A DNA stretch of 64,000 bases from CAWJTV01 sp963845695 (GTDB lineage Bacteria > Planctomycetota > Planctomycetia > Isosphaerales > Isosphaeraceae): NCBI GenBank assembly GCA_963845695.1, contig CAWJTQ010000017.1, forward strand, positions 372,001-436,000. The letters are read 5' to 3'. The notes beneath the pieces were generated by a model, which had not been told where the DNA came from, did not search any database, and worked only from the letters and a program-made list of their open reading frames with translations. The translations under genes and the position numbers were made by a program. Position 1 is the stretch's first letter. Every line of letters begins with the position of its first letter. Below, in pieces: positions 41,874-50,457 of this stretch.

Positions 41874-43744
41874 CCGAGAATACCTGGGCAGCCATGCTCG
41901 CCCTGTCGACACTCGCCATTCTGGCTGGTTACCTGATCGGGTCGATCCCGTTCGGATATGTGGCCGCGCGTGCGCTGAAGGGCATCGACATCCGGACGGT
42001 GGGATCGGGCAATCTGGGAGCCACCAATGTGGGCCGGGTCCTGGGCCCACGCTATTTCTGGCTGGTCCTGGCGCTCGATGCACTGAAGGGGTTGCTCCCG
42101 ACTCTGGGTTTTCCCTGGCTCTTTCATCGATTCCTCGACGGAGTGCCGGTGGATCTGCCCGTCCTGATCGGGCTGGCGGCGATCCTGGGTCATACGTTTC
42201 CGGTCTATCTGAAGTTTCGAGGCGGCAAGGGAGTCGCGACCAGCCTGGGCGTCGTCCTGGCGCTCGATCCCGTCTCCTGTGCCGTGGCGACGATCGTATT
42301 CGGCGCGGTGTTGTTGACGACGCGCTACATGTCGCTGGCATCGCTGGTGGGCGGCGTGGGTTTCGTGGCGGCGCACTTCCTTCGCGAAACCGCGCCTTGG
42401 AGTCGCGAGCATATTGCCATGAGTCTATTCTCGATTGCCGTGGTGGCCCTTCTGTTCGTGCGACATCGTTCGAATCTCGCTCGGATTCGAGCCGGGACCG
42501 AGAATCGGGTGAATCTCACCCGGTCTCGACGCCGGTCTGAGGATGGGTCGTCAACGAAGAATGATCCACCGGTTCCCCCGAGCGGTCGCGTGTTCGTCTT
42601 CCTGGCGTTTGGCCTGGTCCTTTTTTCGATTGGGGCGATCGCGGGCGTCTGGCTGATCCATCATGCCAGCCAGCCAGTGGTCGCGGTGGCCGGCCCCTGG
42701 TCGCTACGTGAAACGGATCGCCTTGCAACCGGACAGCAGCGCGTGGACCGTATCGCGTTCGCCACCGATGGGGAGAGGCTGGCCGGCATCTGCCCGCGCT
42801 ATAATCGCCTGGTAACCTATGAGGTCGGTCCTGATGAGAAACTGCGATCGATCGGCGTGACCGAGTTGGAAGGGCGGCCTGTCAGCATCGTGACCGTCGG
42901 CTTGCGATTCGTCGTTCTCCAGCGTCCGGCCGGTGATCAGAAGCACCTGGAGCCGGGCTGGTGGGAGGTGTTCGATCAGTACGGGAAGAAGGTGGGCTCG
43001 CGCCACCTGGCCGGATTCTATCCGGACGATCTGGCCGTATCGCCCGACGGACGGTTTCTCTACGCCTTGAGCTCGGGACGGTCTGAAGGCGACGACAAGA
43101 AGCCTCTGCCGGCTCTCGATGTCATCGCGATTGACCTCGAACGCGACTTGCCTCGTCAAGTGAGCCGGCTCACGTTCGACCCGTCCGACGATCCCGAGCG
43201 GTTGACCCTATCGGCGTCCGGACGATTCGCTGCGGTCTTCCTCGCCAAGTCGAAGCAGACGGCGGCGGTCGATCTCTCCGTGCCCGAGGCACCCCGACTG
43301 CTGGGTCGCACCAAGACAGTGACCGCCGATGCGCCTTATGTCTCCGCGTCCTCCGACGCGGACTGGATCATGATGCCCGCCGCGGGCGACGGCGATACGA
43401 TCGCCGTCGAATGGCCCGGCGCCGCCGCTCGGCCGGGAGCTCACGACGGCAGCGTGCCGACCCGGAACGCCGATTTCCTGATCTCCACGCGGCAAGACGA
43501 GTCGGTCCTGGAGATCTCGCAAGGCTCACCGCGCCATTCCTTGGGTCGCTTCCCCCTGCTCGGTCCGTTCAACCTGGGACGGACACGCCCCACGGGACTG
43601 GCCTATTCGGCAAAGCGAGGGCTGATCGCCGTCGCCACTCGCACCGGAAGTATCCACCTGGTCGAACTGCATTCGCGAGTCGGTGTTCGCGACCGGCCAG
43701 CGCCGAGGATCGCGACAAGCCCGGTCGAGCCGATCCGGCGCTGA
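41870..43744 (+). CDS. plsY: PlsY glycerol-3-phosphate acyltransferase fused to a C-terminal beta-propeller-like domain
   Basis: Residues 1-205 are a complete PlsY: 'GYLIGSIPFGYVAARAL', 'TVGSGNLGATNVGRVLG', 'GHTFPVYLKFRGGKGVATSL' and 'SLASLVGGVGF'. PlsY acylates glycerol-3-phosphate from acyl-phosphate. It normally ends there. Here the chain runs on through a charged linker, a further membrane helix ('FVFLAFGLVLFSIGAIAGVW') and about 350 residues with WD40/YncE-like repeats ('AFYPDDLAVSPDGRFLYALS'-type units). The frame is open with no break. Its GTG start overlaps the stop of the nucleotidyltransferase gene by four bases. Confidence 0.85.
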   Translation: MTENTWAAMLALSTLAILAGYLIGSIPFGYVAARALKGIDIRTVGSGNLGATNVGRVLGPRYFWLVLALDALKGLLPTLGFPWLFHRFLDGVPVDLPVLIGLAAILGHTFPVYLKFRGGKGVATSLGVVLALDPVSCAVATIVFGAVLLTTRYMSLASLVGGVGFVAAHFLRETAPWSREHIAMSLFSIAVVALLFVRHRSNLARIRAGTENRVNLTRSRRRSEDGSSTKNDPPVPPSGRVFVFLAFGLVLFSIGAIAGVWLIHHASQPVVAVAGPWSLRETDRLATGQQRVDRIAFATDGERLAGICPRYNRLVTYEVGPDEKLRSIGVTELEGRPVSIVTVGLRFVVLQRPAGDQKHLEPGWWEVFDQYGKKVGSRHLAGFYPDDLAVSPDGRFLYALSSGRSEGDDKKPLPALDVIAIDLERDLPRQVSRLTFDPSDDPERLTLSASGRFAAVFLAKSKQTAAVDLSVPEAPRLLGRTKTVTADAPYVSASSDADWIMMPAAGDGDTIAVEWPGAAARPGAHDGSVPTRNADFLISTRQDESVLEISQGSPRHSLGRFPLLGPFNLGRTRPTGLAYSAKRGLIAVATRTGSIHLVELHSRVGVRDRPAPRIATSPVEPIRR

Positions 43745-43900
43745 TCGGTTGCGGCAAGAGACCTCCCAGTATGCCCAGTCCCTCAAGTTGGCTTTGGGCT
43801 CTCCGGACGCTAAAATCAATGGGAACGCGGGCGCGGGCCGTGGAACTCGTCGCGTTCGCAAGATGGGCCGATCCCCTGACTCGGTCGATGATTGAATACC

Positions 43901-44579
43901 ATGCTACCCAAGACGCCGCTCTCTCCGACCTGGGAATCACGATTCTGCGCGGCTTGCGGCCATGTGGCCGAGGACGCCGCGGATGGGACTCTTTGCCTCT
44001 ATTGTGGCAATCGCCTGCAACTCCGTGGATACTGTCCGATCTGCGAGCACCGGTTGAATCTCGCCGTTGGGTCGATGTGCCCGAAACATGACGTGGTGCT
44101 CGAGCCCGATGAGCCCGGCCCGCCCGTGCGCTCACCGTCCAGCTCATCGATCTCGTGGGTCACCGATCACCAGCTTCCCACACACCCTGGCCGCCGAGGC
44201 CGCGAGGATTCGACTCGAGGCCGAAGGCATCCCCACGTTCGTCGAAGGAGAACGGATGGGAAGCCCGGCTATGTACCAGGTGGCGACCAACGGGGTGAAG
44301 CTCCAGGTGCCGAAGCTTCTGGCCGACCAGGCCCGGATCATCCTCTCTCAGAAGTGGTCGTTGCCGAGCGAAGTCGCGGATTCGGACGACGAGCTCGACG
44401 ATTTCCCCGAAGATCCTGATAACGTCTGGCAAGACATCGAGGCCCGCGATGACGACGCGTCGGTGTCGCTTCCGCAGCCTGGTGCCACTCGCCTCTGGAT
44501 CACGGAGGCCATATTCCTACTCGTCCTGCTCACACCCCTGATCATCTGGCTCATTGTTCGCCTCTCGGATCAGAAGTGA
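43901..44579 (+). CDS. Zinc-ribbon, DUF2007 and C-terminal membrane anchor protein (one frameshift)
   Basis: The N-terminal 60 residues hold CxxC pairs: 'FCAACGHVAEDAADGTLCLY', 'CGNRLQLRGYCPICEHRL' and 'GSMCPKH'. Between about 44100 and 44175 the frame shifts, then 'SFPHTLAAEAARIRLEAEGI' and 'VATNGVKLQVP' give a DUF2007-type (signal-transducing PII-related fold) domain. An acidic linker and a terminal membrane helix ('EAIFLLVLLTPLIIWLIVRL') follow. ATG 43901 is preferred over the TTG at 43892. Role unknown. Confidence 0.7.
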
Positions 44580-44617
44580 CGGACGTTATACCTCACGCGG
44601 TCAGAATCGAGCCATTT

Positions 44618-44682
44618 GGGAGGGAGAGGCTCCGTCCGCGCCTCCCTTGGCCCATGCGGCTCGCACGGAGGCTCGCCCTCCC
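44618..44682. repeat. Imperfect inverted repeat with 17-bp arms
   Basis: Arms 44618-44634 (GGGAGGGAGAGGCTCCG) and 44666-44682 (CGGAGGCTCGCCCTCCC) pair at 15 of 17 positions. It lies between two convergent genes. Confidence 0.75.
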
Positions 44683-44735
44683 GCGAACGACGTCGCTCTT
44701 CACCCGCGCGGAGTATATCGAGCTTCCATGAGCCA

Positions 44736-45503
44736 TCAGGGTGTCGGCTGATAGGCCAGCCAGAGGGCGCGAAAGTACCTCAGTACGCGGTCGGGATCGG
44801 AGCTCTCGGGGATCTCGGCAAGCGTGAAGCCGTCATAGTTCCGAGCTTTCAGGAGCGCGAAAAGCTGGCGCCACGGGTATTTCTCATCCGTCAAGTCGCG
44901 GAGGTGGACTTCACCAACCCGGCCGCCGACCATTGCGAACGTCTCCGTGATCGAGCCGTCCTTGACGTCGGTCGGGTTGGAGTTCCAGCAAGCGTAGACA
45001 TTGGGGTGATCCGCGTATTGCAGGATCTTGGTGATGTGCTCGAGCTGCGCGGTCACAGCCCCGTGGACTTCCAGGCGGATCTCGATCCCGAAGTCATTCG
45101 CGTCCTCGCCGACGTCATGCAGTGCCCGCCCGATCTGATGGAGGGTTGCATCCAGGTTGGCCCCCTTGGGAATCCCATTGGGTCGGACCTTCACTCCGGG
45201 TGCCCCGATGTCGTGGGCCAGGCGGACATACTCCTTGGTCCCCTCAATATTCTGGCGCACGATCGCCGGATCCGTGGCCTGGTATTCGAAAGCACTACCG
45301 AGGCCCGCGAGTTGCACCACCGAGTCCTCGAAGCGCTTCCGGACCTCCTCGCGTTGGGCCTTGGTCAGGTTGACCTCGACCTTGTGGGCATGGGTCGTCC
45401 GGAGCTCGACGCCTTCATAGCCGAGGGCTTCGAGCTTGGTGAGGATGGTGGTCAGAGCCCAGTCCTTGGCGATATTGTAGGTGACGATTCCGAGTTGCGC
45501 CAT
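44736..45503 (-). CDS. Sugar phosphate isomerase/epimerase-like TIM-barrel protein
   Basis: 255 aa, AP-endonuclease-2 type TIM barrel. Metal-site segments: 'LEALGYEGVELRT', 'RLEVHGAVTAQLEHI', 'VYACWNSNPTDV', 'VGEVHLRDL' and 'GFTLAEIPES'. The family isomerises or epimerises keto-sugars or related cyclic compounds; substrate not predictable. Start ATG 45503 gives 'AQLGIVTYNIAKDW'. Confidence 0.85.
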   Translation of the reverse strand: MAQLGIVTYNIAKDWALTTILTKLEALGYEGVELRTTHAHKVEVNLTKAQREEVRKRFEDSVVQLAGLGSAFEYQATDPAIVRQNIEGTKEYVRLAHDIGAPGVKVRPNGIPKGANLDATLHQIGRALHDVGEDANDFGIEIRLEVHGAVTAQLEHITKILQYADHPNVYACWNSNPTDVKDGSITETFAMVGGRVGEVHLRDLTDEKYPWRQLFALLKARNYDGFTLAEIPESSDPDRVLRYFRALWLAYQPTP

Positions 45504-46005
45504 GGCCGATCATCCTGGGTGAGGGGTTTCACGCACACGATTCCGGGTCGGTTCATTGTCGTGCATGGACCCATTCCGTACAAGCGAGCACCTCGCTGTG
45601 CTTCCGCCAACAAGCGGTCCCGAGGGTGCGCCTGCGGCGACCCTGGGCCCGGTTGTGCAACCCCGTTGGGGTCGGGGTACGTCCCGGTCCTTACGCCAAA
45701 GGCGTTCTCCAACAAAGCCCAGGGTCGCCGCAGGCGCACCCTGGGATACGGACGCCCGATTCTCCCTACCCCAACGGGGTTGCACAACAGTCGCGGTGAC
45801 GGCGCGGCGACCAAGACGTTCACCGCAGTGGAATCGGAACCCGAGACAAGGCCCGGCTGGAACCGATCGCTTCCGGTCGCATCACGCAGGGTCTTGAGGT
45901 CGGCACGGGGCGGTGCATCCGGTCATCGGGAGTTCCGCGAGGATGATCGAGAAAAAGGCGGGCTGGACGGAGCGGGTCGTGGGGCGTAATCTGGAAACCC
46001 AGTGA
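45504..46005. other. Intergenic region with palindromic repeats before the tRNA gene
   Basis: No supported gene. The left half holds the palindromic mosaic at 45623-45788. The right part should contain the tRNA promoter; no clear -10/-35 pair was picked. Confidence 0.5.
45623..45788. repeat. Mosaic of mini-palindromes with crossing complementarity
   Basis: Segment A (45623-45647, 25 nt) is perfectly complementary to 45718-45742. Segment B (45652-45672, 21 nt) is perfectly complementary to 45768-45788. The order A-B-A'-B' means the two long pairings cross and cannot nest. Each segment is also a hairpin by itself (AGGGT...ACCCT, CCCC-GTT-GGGG), and a third mini-hairpin lies at 45693-45705 (ACGCC-AAA-GGCGT). 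Confidence 0.85.
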
Positions 46006-46406
46006 GACCGGGTAGCTCAGTCGGTAGAGCAACGGACTTGGGATGCTGTCTGGAGACAGAAACCAGGAGCCTCGCGCGGGAAGAAACGGAACCGCGATGA
46101 GTGGATGCCGCAGTATGCTGGGACGCCCTGAGAGCCGCTCGCACCACAACGTCGCCGGCAACGGCAAGCGTGACGGTCGGAAAAGTCAGCGGATTGGGTA
46201 ATCAGCAGGCAAGGGACCGGCGATGAACCGGCCTCGGCCCCAGAGACTAGACGCGGCACGCCTGCGATGGCGAAGGGATAGTCCAGACTTTCAACCCGCA
46301 AACTCCGGAAACGGCCGTGAGCGGCCTGCCGAGAATTGCGGTGGTCGGTGAAAGCCGATGAGGTACGTTAATCCGTTGGTCGAGGGTTCGAGTCCCTCCC
46401 CGGTCA
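46006..46406 (+). tRNA. tRNA-Lys(UUU), interrupted by a group I intron
   Basis: 5' exon 46006-46039: acceptor GACCGGG, D-arm GCTC..GAGC, anticodon stem ACGGA and loop bases C-T-T. 3' exon 46368-46406: loop T-T-A-A, stem TCCGT, variable TGGTC, T-arm GAGGG-TTCGAGT-CCCTC, acceptor CCCGGTC and discriminator A. Joined, the loop is CTTTTAA with anticodon UUU. All stems pair fully. No CCA is encoded. The A73 discriminator and the overall sequence fit Lys rather than Asn. Confidence 0.93.
46040..46367 (+). ncRNA. Group I self-splicing intron in the tRNA-Lys anticodon (328 nt)
   Basis: The intron lies between tRNA positions 34 and 35. The 5' exon ends in T and the intron ends in G (46367), as group I chemistry requires. 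The core is recognisable: 'AGAGACTAGACG' (R element) and 'GGATAGTCC' (S element) form P7, spaced and worded like the tRNA introns of subgroup IC3 (compare the Azoarcus tRNA-Ile intron). Hairpins CTGTC-TGGA-GACAG near the start and GGCCG-TGAG-CGGCC near the end fit P2 and P9. No endonuclease ORF is inside. P1 was not resolved with confidence. Confidence 0.9.
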
Positions 46407-46408
46407 TT
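46365..46408 (+). repeat. Left attachment site (attL) within the tRNA-Lys gene
   Basis: This 44-bp segment covers the last three intron bases and the whole 3' exon, and matches 61134-61177 at 41 of 44 positions; the first 24 bases are identical. It is the left crossover site of the island. Confidence 0.88.
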
Positions 46409-46501
46409 TCCGACAGGACACGGCAGAACCCGCCTAGGCCCGGCGGAGCAAAGGAGTTAGGGCAAGGCGAGATTCCGGGCCAAACCCGCCAGCATGCGAC
46501 C

Positions 46502-46669
46502 ATGACCGGCCCTGTCCGTCCCCTGACTGCTACCGAAAATGCTACCGGGTTGCTACCAGGCGACCCGGACTTAGCGACTGTCATCGACGCGTGGGATGGA
46601 CTGCCCGAGGCTGTCCGCGCCGGTATCGTTGCGATGGTCAAGGCTTCCTCGAAAGGGGGTGGCCGATGA
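46502..46669 (+). CDS. Detached integrase C-terminal tail or small ORF
   Basis: From ATG 46502 the frame gives 55 aa: 'TGPVRPLTATENATGLLPGD', then 'PDLATVIDAWDGLPEAVRAG'. The open frame actually runs from 46358 through the attL repeat to the stop at 46669, in the same phase as the integrase frame across attR. It looks like the C-terminal tail that planctomycete integrases tend to carry, as I remember them. In the excised circle it would be fused to the integrase; in the integrated state it is separated. An independent small protein is the alternative. Confidence 0.5.
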   Translation: MTGPVRPLTATENATGLLPGDPDLATVIDAWDGLPEAVRAGIVAMVKASSKGGGR

Positions 46670-46750
46670 GCCTCGAGACGATCGAGCCCGCGGGCCGTGC
46701 ATCCATGCTCCTGTTCCGCCAACACGCCGGATCGCTGTTGGGGTCAAGGC

Positions 46751-49733
46751 ATGCCCGACACCCTGATCGAGAACCCAATCCTCAACTCCCCTTATCGGGA
46801 GCCGACCCGGCATTTTCGGTTCGGCGACGAGGGGATCACCAACGAGATCGTTGAGACCCGGCGCGCGAGTGCCTACTTCGTCCCGATCCCCCCGCCCAAG
46901 AAGAAGGGCAAGCAACTCGTCTTCGACACGGAATGGACCGAAGACCGCCTCACGGCGAACGACGAAGTCGATCGCATCCGGGAGCGGGTCAAGCACTGGC
47001 GGGAAGGGGACTATCAGGGGATCACCCAGGTCACGCGCCAGCTCTTGCAGCACTGGACCGACCCCGACCGGGAAAACAAGCTCTTCTTCTGCCAGGTCGA
47101 AGCGCTGGAAACGCTCGTCTATCTCACCGAATCCGCCCGCAAGGTCGGCGACAACTGGATTGAGAACTGGCTCCGCGACGCCAACGACTCATCGAACCCG
47201 GGGCTCAACCGCGTCGCGATGAAGATGGCGACCGGCTCGGGCAAGACGGTCGTCATGGCCATGCTGATTGCCTGGCACGCCTTGAACAAGATCGCCGCAC
47301 CGAAGGACCGACGATTCTCCGACACGTTCCTCGTCGTTACCCCGGGAATCACGATCCGCGACCGGCTTCGAGTCCTCTTGCCCAACGATGCCGAGAACTA
47401 TTTCCGCCTGCGCGACCTCGTTCCGCCCGACCTGTTCGGGCAACTCGGCCGGGCCAAGATCCTGATCACCAATTTCCACGCCTTCAAGGCCCGCAAGCTG
47501 ATCGAGGCGAACAAACTGACGAAGGAGATTCTCGGCACCGACTTCGACGAGACGCCGGCCCAGATGGTCAATCGGGTCTGTCGAGAGCTCGGCAGCAAGC
47601 GGAACGTCATCGTCATCAACGACGAGGCTCATCACTGCTACCGCCGCAAGCCCGACGGCGAGTCCGAAGCGCTCAAGGGTGAGGATCGCACCGAAGCCGA
47701 GAAGCGGAACCAGGAAGCCCGCGTCTGGCTTTCCGGTCTGGAAGCTGTAAGAGACAAGATCGGCATCAGGGCAATCTACGACCTGTCGGCAACGCCCTTC
47801 TTCCTCCGAGGCTCAGGATACCGCGAAGGGACGCTGTTCCCTTGGGTCGTCTCCGACTTCTCACTCATCGACGCCATCGAGGCGGGGATCGTCAAGATTC
47901 CCCGGGTTCCCGTCGCCGACGACTCGATGATCGGGGATCAGCCGACCTATCGCTATCTCTGGCCCCGCATCCGCGAGGAGCTCCCCCGCAAGGGACGCAA
48001 GACCGAGGCCGTCTCGGGCGAGCCGAAGCTTCCCATCGAGCTTCAGGGGGCTCTTCATAGCCTTTACGGCAACTATGAGGCCCGCTATCGCCTTTGGGAG
48101 CAAGCCCAGACGGAGGGGACCGGCAACCAGACTCCGCCCGTGTTCATCGTCGTGTGCAACAACACGAATGTCTCCAAGCTCGTCTTCGATTACGTGGCGG
48201 GTTGGGAGCGGACCTTGCCCGACGGCTCCGCGGTTCTCGTTCCCGGTCAACTGGCCGTGTTCAACAACGTCGAAGATGGGCGCTGGAGGGCCCGGCCACT
48301 CACGATCCTGATCGACAGCGAGCAACTCGAATCGGGCGAAGGGATGAGCGACGAGTTCAAGAAGATCGCCGCGCTGGAGATCGAGGAATTCAAGGCCGAG
48401 TATCGCGTCCGGTTCCCGGGGCGGGACGTCGAGAGCCTGGCGGATGAGGACCTGCTCCGCGAAGTGATGAACACGGTCGGCAAGCCCGGCAAGCTCGGTG
48501 AGCACTGTGCGGTGCGTCGTCAGCGTCTCGATGCTCACCGAGGGATGGGACGCGAACACCGTGACGCATGTCCTGGGGATCCGGGCATTCGGCACGCAAC
48601 TCTTGTGCGAGCAAGTCATCGGCCGAGCCTTGCGACGAATGAGCTACGCCGCGAACGATGAGGGGCTCTTTGAGCCCGAGTATGCGGATGTCTACGGCGT
48701 GCCGTTCTCGTTCCTGCCCTGCTCGGGCGGAGCCACTCCGATCAAGCCCGGCCCGACCCCGACCCGCGTCCGGGCGATCCCCGAGCGGATCGCTTGTGAA
48801 GTCACCTGGCCCCGCCTGATCGGCTATCGGTACGAGCTACCGGGCGAGCGGCTCACCGCGACGTTCAATACCGATTCGCAACTCGCTCTGACCAATGCCG
48901 ACCTCCCGACGAAAACGGAAGTCGAAGGGATCGTCGGCGAAGGCAGCATCGACACGCTCGACGACGTGAAGAAGCGACGGCTCAACGAAGTCGCCTTCTT
49001 GCTGGCCAAGCTGACCCTCGAGAAATACTTCCGCGACGACGCGGGCCATGACAAGCCCTGGCTCTTCCCGCAACTCCTGGCGATCACCAAGCGCTGGCTT
49101 GCCGAGTGCCTGCACTGCAAGGGCGGGACGTTCCCGCAACTGGTCTGGTTCGGCGACTTCAAGCACCAGGCCGCCGACCGGATTTACCGCTCGATCGTCG
49201 CCTCAACCGAGGGGAGTCCGACCCTCAAGCCGATCCTCCGACCCTATGAGACCGTCGGGACGACCCGCTACGTCGATTTCCACACGATCCGAGCGACCTA
49301 CAAGACCCGGGCCGACAAGTGCCACGTCTCCCACGTCGCGCTCGACAGCGATTGGGAAGCCAAGCTCGCTCAAGAGCTGGAAGACATGGGCGAAGTCGTC
49401 GCCTACGTCAAGAACCAGAGCCTCGGGTTCACGATCCCCTACACGATCAACGGCGTCGAGCGGCAGTATTACCCGGACTTCCTCATCCGGATCGATGACG
49501 GGGAGGGACCGGACGACCTGCTCAACCTGATCCTCGAAGTGACCGGCGAGCGGAAGAAGGACAAGGAAGCGAAGTCGGCGACGGCGCGCACGCTCTGGGT
49601 TCCGGCCGTGAACCATCACGGCGGCTTCGGGCGCTGGGCGTTCCTGGAAGTGACCGATCCGTATGATGATGTGGTGGAGTTGATCCGGGCGACAATCGCG
49701 CATCAGACCGTTGCGAATCAGGCCGCGCCATGA
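46751..49733 (+). CDS. res: Type III restriction enzyme, Res subunit (one frameshift)
   Basis: About 990 aa from ATG 46751. The SF2 helicase motor shows Walker A 'MATGSGKTVVMAM' (about residue 158), DEAH-type 'VIVINDEAHHCY' (about 290), motif III 'DLSATPFFLRGSG' and, after a frameshift near 48505, 'VSVSMLTEGWDANTVTHVLG' and motif VI 'EQVIGRALRR'. The C-terminal nuclease-like segment is 'YYPDFLIRIDDGEGPDD' with 'LILEVTGERKKDK' (PD...E-x-x-K-like). It would translocate on and cut DNA lacking methylation, together with Mod at 50458. It leads the res - antitoxin - toxin - mod operon. Confidence 0.88.
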
Positions 49734-49783
49734 GCACGGCGACCACAGATCCATGGTCTGACGAGAGCAAGGGAGATCGAGCC

Positions 49784-50024
49784 GTGTCTGCAACGATCAC
49801 CATTGACGAAGCTCAGGCCAATCTGAAGGAGTTGATCCACCGGTTGGCTCCGGGGGAAGAAGTCGTCATCACCGAGGACCAGCAGCCGGTGGCGAAGTTG
49901 GTGAGCGCGCCGCCGACGCCGAAGCCCGGGTCTGCGACCGCCCCCCGGCCTGGGAAAGGGTCTCATCACGATCATTGCAGACGATGACGAGCATCTGAAG
50001 GACTTCGAGGAGTACATGCCGTGA
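49784..50024 (+). CDS. Phd/YefM-type antitoxin (one frameshift)
   Basis: From GTG 49784 (GGGAG upstream) the frame gives 'SATITIDEAQANLKELIHRL' and 'EEVVITEDQQPVAKLVS', the Phd DNA-binding N-terminus. Near 49945-49965 (a six-C run, then GGGAAAGGG) the frame shifts to 'GLITIIADDDEHLKDFEEYM', the toxin-neutralising end that stops at 50024 in a GTGA overlap with the toxin. An alternative ATG at 49730 overlaps the res stop by four bases and would couple the two. Confidence 0.78.
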
Positions 50025-50413
50025 GGCTGCTGCTCGACACGCACGCCATGTACTGGTACATCGAGGACGATCCCCAATTGAGCCAGCCGGCTCGGACATT
50101 GATCCAGGATGCGTCGAATGAGATCCTGATCAGCCCGGCATCATACTGGGAGATCGCCATCAAGATCAGTATCGGCAAGTGGCGGCTGAACCGGCCCTAT
50201 GAGGAGCTGATCGACATCGGGCTCAACCGGTACGGTTTTCGGGTGTTGCCGATCCTGCCCGCACATACGGCTCGGTTAATCGGGCTGCCGTTCCCCTCGG
50301 GTCACAAGGACCCGTTCGACCGACTGCTCGTTGCACAGGCGCTGGTGGAACAGATCCCGATTGTGAGTGCGGACGTGCCCCTTGATGCGTATGGCATAAC
50401 TCGACTTTGGTGA
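50021..50413 (+). CDS. PIN-domain toxin (VapC-like)
   Basis: 130 aa starting at GTG 50021, overlapping the antitoxin by four bases. PIN-fold acidic residues: Asp in 'LLLDTHAMYWYIEDD', Glu in 'SPASYWEIAIKISIGKW', Asp in 'HKDPFDRLLVAQAL' and Asp in 'IPIVSADVPLDAY'. This is the COG3744 branch usually paired with Phd antitoxins. It should cleave RNA when free. It lies between res and mod in the same direction. Confidence 0.88.
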   Translation: MRLLLDTHAMYWYIEDDPQLSQPARTLIQDASNEILISPASYWEIAIKISIGKWRLNRPYEELIDIGLNRYGFRVLPILPAHTARLIGLPFPSGHKDPFDRLLVAQALVEQIPIVSADVPLDAYGITRLW

Positions 50414-50457
50414 AGTCCCATGGACGCAGCATTGGCGACAGCGTCGGAGGCCGTTTG

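Noticed and set aside
46006..46406. Reading the split tRNA as tRNA-Asn(GUU) by moving the junction one base left
   Set aside because: The loop CTGTTAA is possible, but the intron would then end in C, not the G required for group I splicing, and the discriminator is A as in tRNA-Lys rather than G as in tRNA-Asn.
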